DNA of 17,335 nt, taken from NCBI GenBank assembly GCA_021200075.1, contig JAJQGZ010000205.1:1-17335 (forward strand), written 5' to 3'. The translations under genes and the position numbers were made by a program. The notes below the pieces were generated by a model. It was not told the origin of the DNA. It saw only the letters and a program-made list of their open reading frames with translations, and ran no database searches. This document shows, one piece after another, positions 1 through 9,071 of this stretch (its first letter is position 1; each line of letters starts with the position of its first letter). Source of the DNA: Clostridiales bacterium. GTDB taxonomy: Bacteria > Bacillota > Clostridia > Oscillospirales > Acutalibacteraceae.

Positions 1-653
1 GATATAAAGACCTTATTTTTAATATTAAAACTATGGGATTTAAACACACCGGGCTTTTCCCCGAACAGGCTGTCAACTGGGATTTCACAAGAAGTATTAT
101 AAAAAAATCCGGTCGTGAAGATGTTAAAGTTCTTAATCTCTTTGCCTATACGGGAGCTGCAACGGTTGCCTGCCTTAAAGAGGGAGCAAGCGTTGTTCAT
201 GTTGACGCTTCAAAAGGAATGGTGCAGTGGGCAAAAGAAAATGCTGAAGCCTCCGCTGCTTCCGACGGAGATGTACGATGGATTGTTGATGATTGTTTTA
301 AATTTGTCAAGCGGGAGATAAGGCGGGGAAATAAATACGATATTATTATTCTTGATCCTCCGAGCTACGGCAGAGGGCCTAAGGGAGAAATTTGGCATTT
401 GGAGGATAATATTTACGATTTTGTTTTTTCTGTGTCACAGCTTATTTCAGAAGAACCCTTAATGGTTCTTCTCAATTCATACACAACGGGGCTTTCCGCT
501 TCCGTTATGAAGTACATTCTTGACGATATTATTACAAAGAAAAGGGGCGGAAAAACATCCGCAGATGAAATCGGTATTCCGCTTTCGTCAAACGGTATGA
601 TATTGCCGTGCGGTTCTTCCGCAATATGGATGCCCGATAATGAATTTAATTGA
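1..653 (+). CDS. Class I SAM-dependent methyltransferase, RlmI-like (COG1092 type), 3' part
   Basis: The reading frame is open from the window edge (first full codon at base 3, reading YKDLIFNIKT before the first Met at 33), so the true start lies upstream and this is the C-terminal catalytic part. The SAM-binding motif NLFAYTG and the acidic motif II (HVDAS) are visible, followed by the target-site motif DPPSYGRGPKGE, which is typical of the 23S rRNA cytosine-C5 methyltransferase RlmI and relatives. The segment KHTGLFPEQ before motif I also fits that family. Family members transfer a methyl group from SAM to rRNA in the cytoplasm; the exact substrate here is not determined. The 3' end overlaps ecfA1 by 14 bases, which suggests translational coupling. 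Confident about the fold, less so about the substrate. Confidence 0.85.
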   Translation, partial: YKDLIFNIKTMGFKHTGLFPEQAVNWDFTRSIIKKSGREDVKVLNLFAYTGAATVACLKEGASVVHVDASKGMVQWAKENAEASAASDGDVRWIVDDCFKFVKREIRRGNKYDIIILDPPSYGRGPKGEIWHLEDNIYDFVFSVSQLISEEPLMVLLNSYTTGLSASVMKYILDDIITKKRGGKTSADEIGIPLSSNGMILPCGSSAIWMPDNEFN

Positions 654-1488
654 ATTTCAAAATGTTGATTTTGCATATGAAACCGATGGGGATAACGACG
701 AAAAAGTTATCGTTCCTGTTTTAAAAGACTTTAATTTAGCTGTTGAGAAAGGTTCTTTTACAGCCGTCCTCGGTCATAACGGTTCAGGCAAATCAACTGT
801 TGCAAAGCTTACAAACGGTATTCTTTTTCCGCAAAAGGGAAAGGTATTTGTAGATAATAAGGAAGTTCGTGACGACGATACCGTATTTGATATAAGAAAA
901 AAAGTCGGTATGGTTTTTCAAAACCCCGACAATCAAATTGTTTCTTCCATTGTTGAGGAAGATGTTGCATTCGGTGTTGAAAACCTCGGCGTTCCGAGCA
1001 ACGAATGCCGTAAAAGAGTAGATGAGGCGTTAAAAACCGTCGGTATGTATGATTACAGACTTAAATCTCCGAGCAAGCTTTCCGGTGGACAGAAGCAAAG
1101 AGTTGCCATTGCCGGAATTATTGCAATGAAGCCGGAATGTATCATTCTTGACGAACCGACCGCTATGCTCGATCCGTCGGGCAGGCGTGAAGTTATAGAT
1201 ACTGTTAAAAAGTTAAACCGTAAAGAGGGCATAACAGTTATCCTCATTACTCATTATATGGACGAGGCAGTACAGGCTGACCGAGTTATTGTTATGGACA
1301 ACGGTATTATCAAGCTTGACGGTACGGCAAGGGAAGTTTTTTCAAATGTCGATAAAATCAAATCATTCGGTCTTGATGTACCTCAGTCAACCGAGCTTAT
1401 ATATCGTATGAATCTGCAAAGTGAAAAAACTATTCTAAATGCAGATGAATGTGTGGAATTTTTAAAACAAAGGATTAATAAGCACTGA
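640..1488 (+). CDS. ecfA1: ECF transporter ATPase subunit A1
   Basis: One of two ABC ATPases of the energy-coupling factor module, which powers uptake of vitamins or metal ions bound by separate S-components. It would sit on the cytoplasmic face of the membrane with EcfA2 and EcfT. In 282 residues one sees Walker A GHNGSGKS (about 45-52), a Q-loop FQNPDNQ (93-99) typical of the CbiO/EcfA family, signature LSGGQ (147-151), Walker B CIILDEP (167-173) and the switch His at 205. The start at 640 lies inside the preceding methyltransferase gene and has only a weak Shine-Dalgarno sequence, so translation is probably coupled. No S-component gene is in the window, so the substrate cannot be inferred and the module may be shared by several S-components. 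Length is normal for the family. Confidence 0.95.
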   Translation: MNLIEFQNVDFAYETDGDNDEKVIVPVLKDFNLAVEKGSFTAVLGHNGSGKSTVAKLTNGILFPQKGKVFVDNKEVRDDDTVFDIRKKVGMVFQNPDNQIVSSIVEEDVAFGVENLGVPSNECRKRVDEALKTVGMYDYRLKSPSKLSGGQKQRVAIAGIIAMKPECIILDEPTAMLDPSGRREVIDTVKKLNRKEGITVILITHYMDEAVQADRVIVMDNGIIKLDGTAREVFSNVDKIKSFGLDVPQSTELIYRMNLQSEKTILNADECVEFLKQRINKH

Positions 1489-1529
1489 TAGATAAGTGAA
1501 TTTTCAGGCATATTTAAGGAGCAAAACTA

Positions 1530-2393
1530 ATGGCATATCTCGTCTGTGAAAATTTAAAATATCTGTACAGCGTCGGCACGCCTTTTGAAACAGCCGCACT
1601 TGAAGATGTATGTGTTGCGGCGGATAAAGGAGAGCTTATAGGAATAATCGGTCATACAGGTTCCGGCAAATCCACGCTTATTCAGCATATGAACGGTCTT
1701 TTACAGCCTCACGGCGGTAAAGTTTTTCTTGACGATAAGGACATTTGGTCAAAGGAAAATAAAAAGAATATACGAAGCGTACGCTTTGCGGTAGGTCTTT
1801 GTTTTCAATACCCGGAATATCAGATATTTGAGGAAAGCGTGTTTAAAGAAATTGCTTTCGGTCCTAAGCAAATGGGTCTTGACAGTGATGAAATAGACAG
1901 ACGAATAAAATGCAGTATGGAATTTGTAGGTCTTGATTTTTCAATATCAGACAAATCTCCGTTTGATCTTTCCGGCGGACAAAAAAGGCGTGTGGCAATC
2001 GCTTCCGTCACCGCAATGGAGCCGGAAATACTGATACTCGACGAACCGTGTGCAGGACTTGACCCGAGAGGTCGTGACGCTATACTTGATTTAATTAAAA
2101 ACTATCAACAGCAAATGGGCAATACGGTTATTTTAGTTTCACATTCTATGGAGGATGTTGCAAAGCTTTGCAGCCGTGTTATTGTTATGAATAAAGGCAA
2201 AATAGCGATGCAGGGCAGTGTTGACAGTGTTTATTCAAGAGGCGATGAACTGAGAGATATGGGGCTTAATGTACCTGAAATAACGGATATTTTTCTTAAG
2301 CTGAAATCAAGCGGTATCGACTGCCGCACCGATATTTACACCGTTGAACAGGGTATTGATGAATTAAAAAGACTTTTCGGGGAGGGAAATTAA
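1530..2393 (+). CDS. ecfA2: ECF transporter ATPase subunit A2
   Basis: The second ATPase of the ECF transporter, expected to form a heterodimer with EcfA1 that couples ATP hydrolysis to EcfT. The 287-residue protein has Walker A GHTGSGKS (41-48), Q-loop FQYPEYQ (92-98), signature LSGGQ (147-151), Walker B ILILDEP (167-173) and switch His 205. The variant Q-loop Y-P-E-Y-Q is what separates A2 from A1 subunits. A good ribosome binding site, AAGGAG at 1516-1521, sits 8 bases before ATG 1530. The gene is 41 bases downstream of ecfA1 and ends directly against the ecfT start codon. Confidence 0.95.
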   Translation: MAYLVCENLKYLYSVGTPFETAALEDVCVAADKGELIGIIGHTGSGKSTLIQHMNGLLQPHGGKVFLDDKDIWSKENKKNIRSVRFAVGLCFQYPEYQIFEESVFKEIAFGPKQMGLDSDEIDRRIKCSMEFVGLDFSISDKSPFDLSGGQKRRVAIASVTAMEPEILILDEPCAGLDPRGRDAILDLIKNYQQQMGNTVILVSHSMEDVAKLCSRVIVMNKGKIAMQGSVDSVYSRGDELRDMGLNVPEITDIFLKLKSSGIDCRTDIYTVEQGIDELKRLFGEGN

Positions 2394-3206
2394 ATGATAA
2401 GTGATATTACTATCGGTCAGTATTTCCCGGGAAACTCATTTGTTCACAAAATGGATCCCCGTATGAAAATTATAGTTATGGTTATGCTGATTGTTTCTAT
2501 TTTCATCTGTAAAAGTCTTTTCGCACTTTTAGCCGTTACCGTTGCTGCATTTTTACTCGTTTTTATCTCTCAAATTCCGATTAAAACCGTACTTAAAAGC
2601 ATTAAACCGCTTGCAATAATAATTATTATTACTTCTCTTTTAAATCTTTTTTACGGCGACGGAGAAGCACTTGTACAAATAGGAAAATTAAAGATAACCG
2701 AAGACGGTATTATGACCGCTTTGTTTATGGCGGTCAGGATAATAATACTTGTTGTTATAAGCTCGCTTCTTACCTACACAACCTCACCGACCGAGCTTAC
2801 CGACGGTCTTGAAAGGCTTATGAAGCCGCTGAAAATCTTTAAAATAGATGTTCATTCAATTTCAATGACAATGACTATTGCGCTTCGATTTATTCCTACT
2901 CTTATCGAAGAAATTGATAAAATAATGTCCGCTCAAAAATCAAGAGGTGCCGATATGGAATCGGGCGGTCTTGTCCACAGAGCAAAAGCCCTTATTCCTG
3001 TTCTTATTCCGCTTTTTGTATCCGCATTCAGGCGAGCAAACGAGCTTGCATACGCAATGGAATGCAGATGCTACGGAGGGGGAGAGGGAAGAACTAAAAT
3101 GAAGGTTATGAAGTTTTCATTTCGTGACTATATTTCTCTTGTAACTGTAATAATTTTTATTGCTCTTATAATACTTCTTAACCATTTCTTTACAAATGTT
3201 ATATGA
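2394..3206 (+). CDS. ecfT: ECF transporter transmembrane subunit T
   Basis: The membrane scaffold of the ECF transporter that links the ATPase pair to an S-component. The 270-residue protein has an N-terminal DPRMK motif (21-25), hydrophobic segments around 26-60, 72-85, 108-128 and 245-262, and the two cytoplasmic coupling motifs of the family: SRGAD (183-187) and the MECRCYGGG stretch (222-230). The Ala-Arg-Gly-type signatures of EcfT are thus present in slightly variant form. ATG 2394 follows the ecfA2 stop with no gap, and GGGAGGG overlaps the end of ecfA2 as the binding site. Its stop overlaps the truA start in an ATGA arrangement. Confidence 0.95.
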   Translation: MISDITIGQYFPGNSFVHKMDPRMKIIVMVMLIVSIFICKSLFALLAVTVAAFLLVFISQIPIKTVLKSIKPLAIIIIITSLLNLFYGDGEALVQIGKLKITEDGIMTALFMAVRIIILVVISSLLTYTTSPTELTDGLERLMKPLKIFKIDVHSISMTMTIALRFIPTLIEEIDKIMSAQKSRGADMESGGLVHRAKALIPVLIPLFVSAFRRANELAYAMECRCYGGGEGRTKMKVMKFSFRDYISLVTVIIFIALIILLNHFFTNVI

Positions 3207-3943
3207 AAAAGCTTGTAATTACAATCCGTTATGACGGAACAAATTATCACGGTTGGCAGGTTCAGGATAATGTAATAACCGTACAGCAAACATTTCAGGA
3301 TGCTGTTGAAAAGGTTTTTCAATCTCGTCTTGATGTTGTCGGTTGCAGCAGAACCGATGCCGGTGTTCACGCCAATATGTATGTCCTTTCTCTCGATACC
3401 GATATGGATATTGATTGTAAGGGAGTTATCGCAGCACTCAACACAAAACTACCAAAAGATATAGCCGTAATTGACTGCAAGGTAGGAGAAAATGATTTTC
3501 ACCCGAGATATTCCTGCGTATCAAAAGAATATATCTATAAACTTTATAACGGAAAAATCAGAGACCCCTTTCTTGCCAATTACTCATATTTCTACAAATA
3601 CCCCATTGATGCCGATTATCTTAACGAACAGGCGCAGGCTTTTGTCGGAACATATGATTACTCAGGATTTTGCTCGGTAAAAAGTAAGGTAATGAATACC
3701 GTAAGAACCGTTAAATCCTTTTCCGTGGCAAGAGACGGCGATATGGTTATTTTTAAGGTTGAAGCCGATGGCTTTCTCTATAATATGGTAAGAATAATGG
3801 TTGAAACTCTTCTCTTTGTTTCCGAGGGAAAAATTAAAAAAGATACTCTCAAAGATATAATCCTTTCAAAGGACAGAAAAAAAGCAGGAAAAACCGCTCC
3901 GCCGCAGGGTCTGTATCTTAATAAAGTTAATTATCAGTCTTAA
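3203..3943 (+). CDS. truA: tRNA pseudouridine(38-40) synthase
   Basis: TruA isomerizes uridines 38, 39 and 40 in the anticodon stem-loop of several tRNAs in the cytoplasm. The 246-residue length matches the family. Visible are the N-terminal RYDGTNYHGWQVQ block (9-21), the catalytic-Asp motif CSRTDAGVHA with Asp52, the EYIYKLYNG strand, and the C-terminal FLYNMVRIMV block of the active-site cleft. The ATG overlaps the ecfT stop by 4 bases. The EcfA1-EcfA2-EcfT-TruA order is conserved widely in Firmicutes, normally between rplQ and rplM-rpsI; here the flanking ribosomal-protein genes are replaced by other genes. Confidence 0.96.
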   Translation: MKKLVITIRYDGTNYHGWQVQDNVITVQQTFQDAVEKVFQSRLDVVGCSRTDAGVHANMYVLSLDTDMDIDCKGVIAALNTKLPKDIAVIDCKVGENDFHPRYSCVSKEYIYKLYNGKIRDPFLANYSYFYKYPIDADYLNEQAQAFVGTYDYSGFCSVKSKVMNTVRTVKSFSVARDGDMVIFKVEADGFLYNMVRIMVETLLFVSEGKIKKDTLKDIILSKDRKKAGKTAPPQGLYLNKVNYQS

Positions 3944-3977
3944 TTTAAATATATTTAATACAAAGGAAGTGACAATA

Positions 3978-5162
3978 ATGGCGTCTGATGAGCGTGAACT
4001 TATTAGGAAAAAAAAGCGTGCCAAAAAAAACAAAAAAAATAAAATAATAATATGGAGCATTATCGGCGTCATTATTCTTATTCTTGCAGTAATGAAAATT
4101 TGGGAGATTGATATTAACACGGCTAAAGAGCATTTTACCGATGAAAACGGAAATTTCACAATTACCCAAGGTATTACTGACGATAATTTTCCATACAGTC
4201 TCGATTCATCCCGTGATGTTACTCTTGTCAATGTCAACAAAAAAATCGGTATTTTAACGCCCGTAAGCTTTACGGTTCTTGACAGCGGAGACGGCGAAAC
4301 CGAGTATTCGTTTGACCACGGATATTCAAATCCTATTATGAGAAATTCAGGGATATATACTTTAATATACGACCAGGGTACAACTTCAATGCGTCTCGAT
4401 ACCACAAGTGATAATGTATACGAGACGGATACCGAAAACGATATTTTCTGTGCTGACGTCGCCAAGAACGGTAGTGTTGTTTATGCCGCAACATCAAGTG
4501 AAAAAAAATGCGATATCAAAGTATATTCAAGATCTCTTGAAGAAAAACATTCTTACAGCACATCAAGCGGTTATCCGGTTGCTGTAGCAATAAGCGACTC
4601 TGCCGATAATATAGCATTTGTAACAGCTAACAGTGAAAACACGCAGCTTAAATATACGATATATACAATGAGTGTTGGTTCAAATGAAATTACCGCTGAA
4701 GCTGAGCTTCCGCAGGGCAATGTTATACGAATTGAATATTCGTCAAATAATATTTATATTATCGGTGATGATTACCTTTGTGTAATGACTAATCAAAAAA
4801 AGCTTACCGAGATTTATTCCCAAGGCGAGATAAATACCGTTTCATATACATTCACTCCGTCGAATGAGCTTGTTATTGTTTATAACAGCTATGATAATTC
4901 TACCGACAATGTCCTTGCAAGAATTAAATCAAACGGTAAAATTAAATCTTCATGTGATGTTTCGGGAACCGTTAAATCTGTTTCCGCTTCTTCCAATGCA
5001 GTCAGCGTTTTAAAAAACGGTAAAATTATTACCTATAAACTTTCAAATTTAAAGAAAACTCAAAGCGTTGCTGTTTCAGATTCGGCAAAATCAATATGCC
5101 GTATGGGTTCAAATGTTTATATACACCGTCAGTCTCTTCTTGAAAGAGGTAATAGTGAATGA
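3978..5162 (+). CDS. Membrane-anchored DUF5711-like protein, function unknown
   Basis: I choose ATG 3978 over GTG 3969 because AGGAAG at 3964-3969 is correctly spaced from the ATG and would overlap the GTG. The protein (394 residues) begins with a highly basic cytoplasmic stretch of about 22 residues (RKKKRAKKNKKNK), followed by one hydrophobic membrane segment (about 23-40). The remaining roughly 350 residues are Ser/Thr/Asn-rich with many short beta-strand-like repeats, consistent with an extracytoplasmic beta-propeller-like domain. The layout fits the DUF5711 family of Clostridia, recalled from family knowledge rather than searched. There are no catalytic motifs. Its stop overlaps the cvpA start by 4 bases (ATGA), so the two products may act together at the cell envelope. 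Biochemical function is unknown. Confidence 0.8.
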   Translation: MASDERELIRKKKRAKKNKKNKIIIWSIIGVIILILAVMKIWEIDINTAKEHFTDENGNFTITQGITDDNFPYSLDSSRDVTLVNVNKKIGILTPVSFTVLDSGDGETEYSFDHGYSNPIMRNSGIYTLIYDQGTTSMRLDTTSDNVYETDTENDIFCADVAKNGSVVYAATSSEKKCDIKVYSRSLEEKHSYSTSSGYPVAVAISDSADNIAFVTANSENTQLKYTIYTMSVGSNEITAEAELPQGNVIRIEYSSNNIYIIGDDYLCVMTNQKKLTEIYSQGEINTVSYTFTPSNELVIVYNSYDNSTDNVLARIKSNGKIKSSCDVSGTVKSVSASSNAVSVLKNGKIITYKLSNLKKTQSVAVSDSAKSICRMGSNVYIHRQSLLERGNSE

Positions 5163-5827
5163 ATTATATCGACCTTGCTATAGTAATATTTGCTGTTATT
5201 TGTATATATTTCGGAGTTAAAAGAGGTTTTATCCTGTCGCTAATCGGAATGCTCAGAGCAACATTCGGTATACCGCTTTCGTTTTATATAGGAGAAACTT
5301 ATTCATCAGTTGTATACAATAATTATGTGAGACAAAGTATTTTGGAATCTGTTGAAGAAAAGCTTAATGAATCGGGAGCTTTTGAAAATATTTCAAACGC
5401 TGTTTCGCAGCTTACCGACACTTTTCCGTTTCTTTTCAGCGAAGAATCTTCCATAGCTTCACTCGGTAATTTGAAAAGTGAAAATATTGCTGTTTACATT
5501 GCCGATGAACTAATTGCACCTACTGCTCTTGAAATTGTTAAAATAATTTTACTTTTACTGTTTCTATTGCTTTTTTACCTTATAACAGGTATAATAATCC
5601 GGATGATTAAAAAACTCAGGCAAAGACGGCAATTGCCTTTACACAGGACGAACAGCTTTTTAGGTGGGGTATTTGCTCTGCTTAAATGTGTTGTAATTGT
5701 TTTCGCATTCGCTGCAATAGCTGATACTGTTCTTTCTTTCGGCTATGAAAACAATACTTTTATATCTCAGCTTAAAACAAGTAAGATTATAGAACTTATT
5801 AATGATTTTAATCCGCTTATTGATTAA
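5159..5827 (+). CDS. CvpA family integral membrane protein
   Basis: A 222-residue protein beginning NYIDLAIVIFAVICIYFGVK, with the D-x-x-I-x-x-I and G-x-x-RG-F pattern of the CvpA (colicin V production) family. Hydrophobic segments lie at about 5-20, 25-45, 122-144 and 162-182. A soluble loop of about 70 residues separates the first and second pairs and a basic loop (MIKKLRQRRQ) follows the third. CvpA proteins are broadly conserved inner-membrane proteins of poorly defined role; in Gram-positives they often occur near cell-envelope or division genes. The start overlaps the previous stop (ATGA). The roughly 100-base gap to pgsA is AT-rich, contains a small AATCAA/TTGATT hairpin at 5826-5841 with no U-run, and no clear promoter. 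Confidence 0.85.
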   Translation: MNYIDLAIVIFAVICIYFGVKRGFILSLIGMLRATFGIPLSFYIGETYSSVVYNNYVRQSILESVEEKLNESGAFENISNAVSQLTDTFPFLFSEESSIASLGNLKSENIAVYIADELIAPTALEIVKIILLLLFLLLFYLITGIIIRMIKKLRQRRQLPLHRTNSFLGGVFALLKCVVIVFAFAAIADTVLSFGYENNTFISQLKTSKIIELINDFNPLID

Positions 5828-5928
5828 TCAATCTGTTGATTTATAACTAATTATACACTTTAGTCGGTTGTAATAAAGCATATAAAAATATTTAAAGAAT
5901 TTTGTACAGCCGAATGGTATGGAATGTT

Positions 5929-6561
5929 ATGAGCAAATTTAAAGAAAATGTTAAGGATTTGTTTGAAAATTGGAATACAATACCTAACTGGATGTGCTTT
6001 TTAAGAATTGCACTTATCCCCGTATTCACCGTATTGTTCGTCAAAGAGATGTACATACCCGCTTTCATTACAATGATAGTTGCGGCTTTAACAGATGTAT
6101 TTGACGGTAAAATAGCAAGAAAATTCAATATGATTTCCAATCTCGGCAAGATTCTTGACCCCATTGCCGATAAGCTTTCCCAAATTGCAATAGTTATTAT
6201 ACTGCTTGTTAAATTTTGGGACGGGCCGCTTAAGTATATACTGTTTTTGTTTATATTAAAAGAGCTTTTGATGGTGTGCGGCGGTGCCATACTCTTGTCA
6301 AAGGGTATGCGCCCTGTAGCTGCCGAGGTATGGGGAAAACTTGCTACCGTTGTATTTTATGTGCTTATGATAACAATAATTGCAATAGGGCCTAACGGTG
6401 CATTGCTCAGTATTGATTTCTTCAAAAGCTTTGAACTCAGCAATACAGTAATTACTGTTATGGTTACAATTTCCGCAATACTTGCGTTTGTTTCTCTCTT
6501 TGGTTATGCTCCGGTATTTATAAGGCAAATCAAAGAGAATAAAAACAATAATGATAAGTAA
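5929..6561 (+). CDS. pgsA: CDP-diacylglycerol-glycerol-3-phosphate 3-phosphatidyltransferase
   Basis: PgsA makes phosphatidylglycerophosphate from CDP-diacylglycerol and glycerol-3-phosphate, the committed step to phosphatidylglycerol and cardiolipin, in the membrane. The CDP-alcohol phosphotransferase motif D-x2-D-G-x2-A-R-x8-G-x3-D-x3-D is complete, with D56, D59, G60, A63, R64, G73, D77 and D81. It is followed by several hydrophobic helices. The characteristic IPNWMCFLRIALIP block opens the first membrane segment. The start is uncertain: TTG 5902, ATG 5914 and ATG 5929 are all in frame and none has a good ribosome binding site; I prefer 5929, which has a weak GGAA upstream. The extra 17 or so polar residues before IPNW are longer than in typical PgsA. 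Confidence 0.92.
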   Translation: MSKFKENVKDLFENWNTIPNWMCFLRIALIPVFTVLFVKEMYIPAFITMIVAALTDVFDGKIARKFNMISNLGKILDPIADKLSQIAIVIILLVKFWDGPLKYILFLFILKELLMVCGGAILLSKGMRPVAAEVWGKLATVVFYVLMITIIAIGPNGALLSIDFFKSFELSNTVITVMVTISAILAFVSLFGYAPVFIRQIKENKNNNDK

Positions 6562-6602
6562 ACGGATTATATACAGAATTATACCGTCACGAGGTGATAT
6601 CA

Positions 6603-9020
6603 ATGGATGAAAAGGATAATTTAAAAAATAGAAGAATGTGCTCACGATGCGGTAAAAAACTGGCTGTCGTTTTTATCCAAAAAACTGAAAATAACAAGGT
6701 TACTCCGCAAGGCTTTTGTTTCAAATGTGCAAGGGAACTTAATGTCGGTTCGATCAATAATATGATAGAAAAATTCGGCATACCTGATGAAGCATTTGAT
6801 ATGGTTGAGGAGGAAATGACCGAATTTTTTGAAAATGCTCAGAATATGGATCCCGAAGCATTAGAAGATTTACAAAACAATATGAGAGCCACTATCAGTG
6901 AAACTTTCGGCGATGATTTCGGAGATAAGATGAATGAGCTTTTTGATTCCGAAGATCCTCTCGATCCTCAGACCATTTCTCTTTCAAAACTTTTCGGTGA
7001 CAGTGAAATGATGGTTCCATTTACAGATTCGTCAAACAAAAAAACGGATTCCTCATCAGACAAAAAGCAGCAACGCTCCAAACGCTCTAAAAAAAACGGT
7101 AAAGACGAAAGAAAATTTTTAAATAATTACTGTACCCATATCACTCAAAGAGCAAGAGAGGGCAAAATAGATAATATAATCGGCAGGGATAGCGAAATTG
7201 CCAGAACAATTCAAATTCTTTGCAGAAGAACAAAAAATAACCCTTGTCTTATCGGAGAACCCGGTGTTGGTAAAACCGCCATTGCAGAGGGTCTTGCAAT
7301 TAAAATTGCAAAAGGTGAGGTACCGGCTCGCATTGCCGATAAGGAAATTTATCTTCTTGATCTCACTGCGCTTGTTGCCGGAACTCAGTTCAGAGGTCAG
7401 TTTGAAAGCAGGATAAAAGGACTTGTTGACGAGGTAAGGCACGAGGGTAATATTATTCTCTTTATCGATGAGGTTCATAATCTTGTCGGAACAGGTGATT
7501 CCGAGGGTACAATGAACGCCGCTAATATTTTAAAACCGGCTCTTTCAAGAGGAGAAATTCAGGTTATAGGCGCCACTACATTTAACGAGTACAGGAAGTA
7601 TATTGAAAAGGACACCGCTCTTGAACGCAGATTTCAACCGATTAAGATTGAAGAACCTTCGATTGACGACGCATATAAAATGCTCTTGGGTATAAAAGAA
7701 TATTATGAGGATTACCATAAGGTGCAGATTTCCGATTCACTTGTTTACAAAGCAGTCACTATGTCGGAAAGATATGTTACCGACAGATACCTGCCCGACA
7801 AGGCGATAGACCTCTTGGACGAAAGCTGTACCGGCGCTAATCTGAGAAATCCTGCTATTAGCCGTTATCAAATAAAACTGGACAGAAAGCAGCTTTTGCT
7901 TGAAAATATTGAGCAGTTATCTTCTCCGGAAGAAAATGATACTATTGATTACGAGCTCATAACAAAGCTCAGAAGCGAAGTTATGCAGATTGATAACGAA
8001 CTTGTTGAGCTTAAAGAAAAAGCGCAGGATAACCGCGTTTTAGAGGCTGATTTGGCAAAGGTTATTTCTCTTTGGACTGGAATACCTGCAACCAAAATTG
8101 AGCAAAACGATATTAAAAAGCTTGCTTCGCTTGAAGATGAGCTTCGTGCTAATATAATCGGTCAGGATGAAGCAATACAAAAGGTTGCAAATGCAATCAG
8201 ACGGGGCAGAGTACAGATAAGCCCTAAAAAAAGACCACAGTCATTTATATTTGTCGGCCCTACAGGCGTAGGAAAAACCGAGCTTGTTAAACGCCTTGCA
8301 GTCTCTTTGTTTGATATGCCCGACAGCCTTATAAGACTTGATATGTCTGAGTTTATGGAAAAATTCAGTGTATCGAGAATTATCGGTTCGCCTCCGGGAT
8401 ATGTTGGGTATGATGATGCAGGTCAGCTTACCGAAAAAGTCAGAAGAAAGCCTTACAGCGTTATTCTCTTTGACGAGATTGAAAAAGCTCATAAGGATGT
8501 TTTGAACATACTACTTCAAATCCTTGACGAGGGAAGAATAACGGATGCTCAGGGCAGAACGGTTAATTTTGAAAATACCGTTATAATTATGACATCCAAC
8601 GCCGGCTCTACCGATTCCGCTTCACTCGGCTTTAACAAGTCTGATAACGATATTAATAAAGAAGTTACTATGAAAGCTCTTGAAAGATTTCTCCGTCCGG
8701 AATTTCTCGGCAGGGTAGACGAGATTGTAATTTTCAATTCGCTCATTTACGATAACTTTGAAGCTATTGCGAAGTTAATGCTCAACGAACTTGCAGAAAG
8801 TTTGCAGGATAAATCCATTGAGCTTGTATATGATGAGTCGGTTCCCGTATTCCTTGCAAAAGAATCCTACGGCTCAAAGAAAAATGCAAGAGGACTTTGT
8901 GATAATGTCCGTCGCCTTGTTGAAGAAAAGCTTGCTAACGCAATAGTCTTTAATCAAGATAAGGAAATAAAGCGTTTTACTCTGACCACAAGTGAAAAAA
9001 TTGAAATAAAAATCAATTAA
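6603..9020 (+). CDS. ClpE-like AAA+ unfoldase with N-terminal zinc finger
   Basis: A Hsp100/Clp ATPase that unfolds proteins in the cytoplasm, probably feeding ClpP. ATG 6603 is chosen over GTG 6594 because GAGGTG (6591-6596) is the likely binding site. In 805 residues one sees a CxxC...CxxC zinc finger (C13, C16, C39, C42), an acidic linker (60-140), a Lys/Ser-rich low-complexity stretch (142-170), AAA-1 with Walker A GEPGVGKT (218-225) and Walker B LFIDE (286-290), and a short coiled middle region (about 425-480). AAA-2 follows with Walker A GPTGVGKT (552-559) and Walker B ILFDE (621-625). An LGF tripeptide (675-677) lies where ClpC and related proteins carry the ClpP-docking loop. There is no double Clp-N domain, as in ClpE. 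No CtsR, McsA or McsB gene is adjacent. No terminator is seen after it. Confidence 0.9.
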   Translation: MDEKDNLKNRRMCSRCGKKLAVVFIQKTENNKVTPQGFCFKCARELNVGSINNMIEKFGIPDEAFDMVEEEMTEFFENAQNMDPEALEDLQNNMRATISETFGDDFGDKMNELFDSEDPLDPQTISLSKLFGDSEMMVPFTDSSNKKTDSSSDKKQQRSKRSKKNGKDERKFLNNYCTHITQRAREGKIDNIIGRDSEIARTIQILCRRTKNNPCLIGEPGVGKTAIAEGLAIKIAKGEVPARIADKEIYLLDLTALVAGTQFRGQFESRIKGLVDEVRHEGNIILFIDEVHNLVGTGDSEGTMNAANILKPALSRGEIQVIGATTFNEYRKYIEKDTALERRFQPIKIEEPSIDDAYKMLLGIKEYYEDYHKVQISDSLVYKAVTMSERYVTDRYLPDKAIDLLDESCTGANLRNPAISRYQIKLDRKQLLLENIEQLSSPEENDTIDYELITKLRSEVMQIDNELVELKEKAQDNRVLEADLAKVISLWTGIPATKIEQNDIKKLASLEDELRANIIGQDEAIQKVANAIRRGRVQISPKKRPQSFIFVGPTGVGKTELVKRLAVSLFDMPDSLIRLDMSEFMEKFSVSRIIGSPPGYVGYDDAGQLTEKVRRKPYSVILFDEIEKAHKDVLNILLQILDEGRITDAQGRTVNFENTVIIMTSNAGSTDSASLGFNKSDNDINKEVTMKALERFLRPEFLGRVDEIVIFNSLIYDNFEAIAKLMLNELAESLQDKSIELVYDESVPVFLAKESYGSKKNARGLCDNVRRLVEEKLANAIVFNQDKEIKRFTLTTSEKIEIKIN

Positions 9021-9036
9021 ATTCAAAAAAAAAGAC

Positions 9037-9065
9037 TTGACACTATGGCATTCATTGGTTATAAT
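9037..9065 (+). promoter_or_regulatory. Consensus sigma-A promoter of the tRNA operon
   Basis: TTGACA at 9037-9042 and TATAAT at 9060-9065 are separated by exactly 17 bases, a perfect match to the housekeeping promoter consensus. It starts 17 bases after the clpE-like stop and drives the five tRNA genes; expected start of transcription is near 9072. Confidence 0.92.
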
Positions 9066-9071
9066 AAATTC

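Noticed and set aside
5826..5841. Hairpin AATCAA/TTGATT after cvpA as a terminator
   Set aside because: Six AT-rich pairs and no U-run; unlikely to stop transcription before pgsA.
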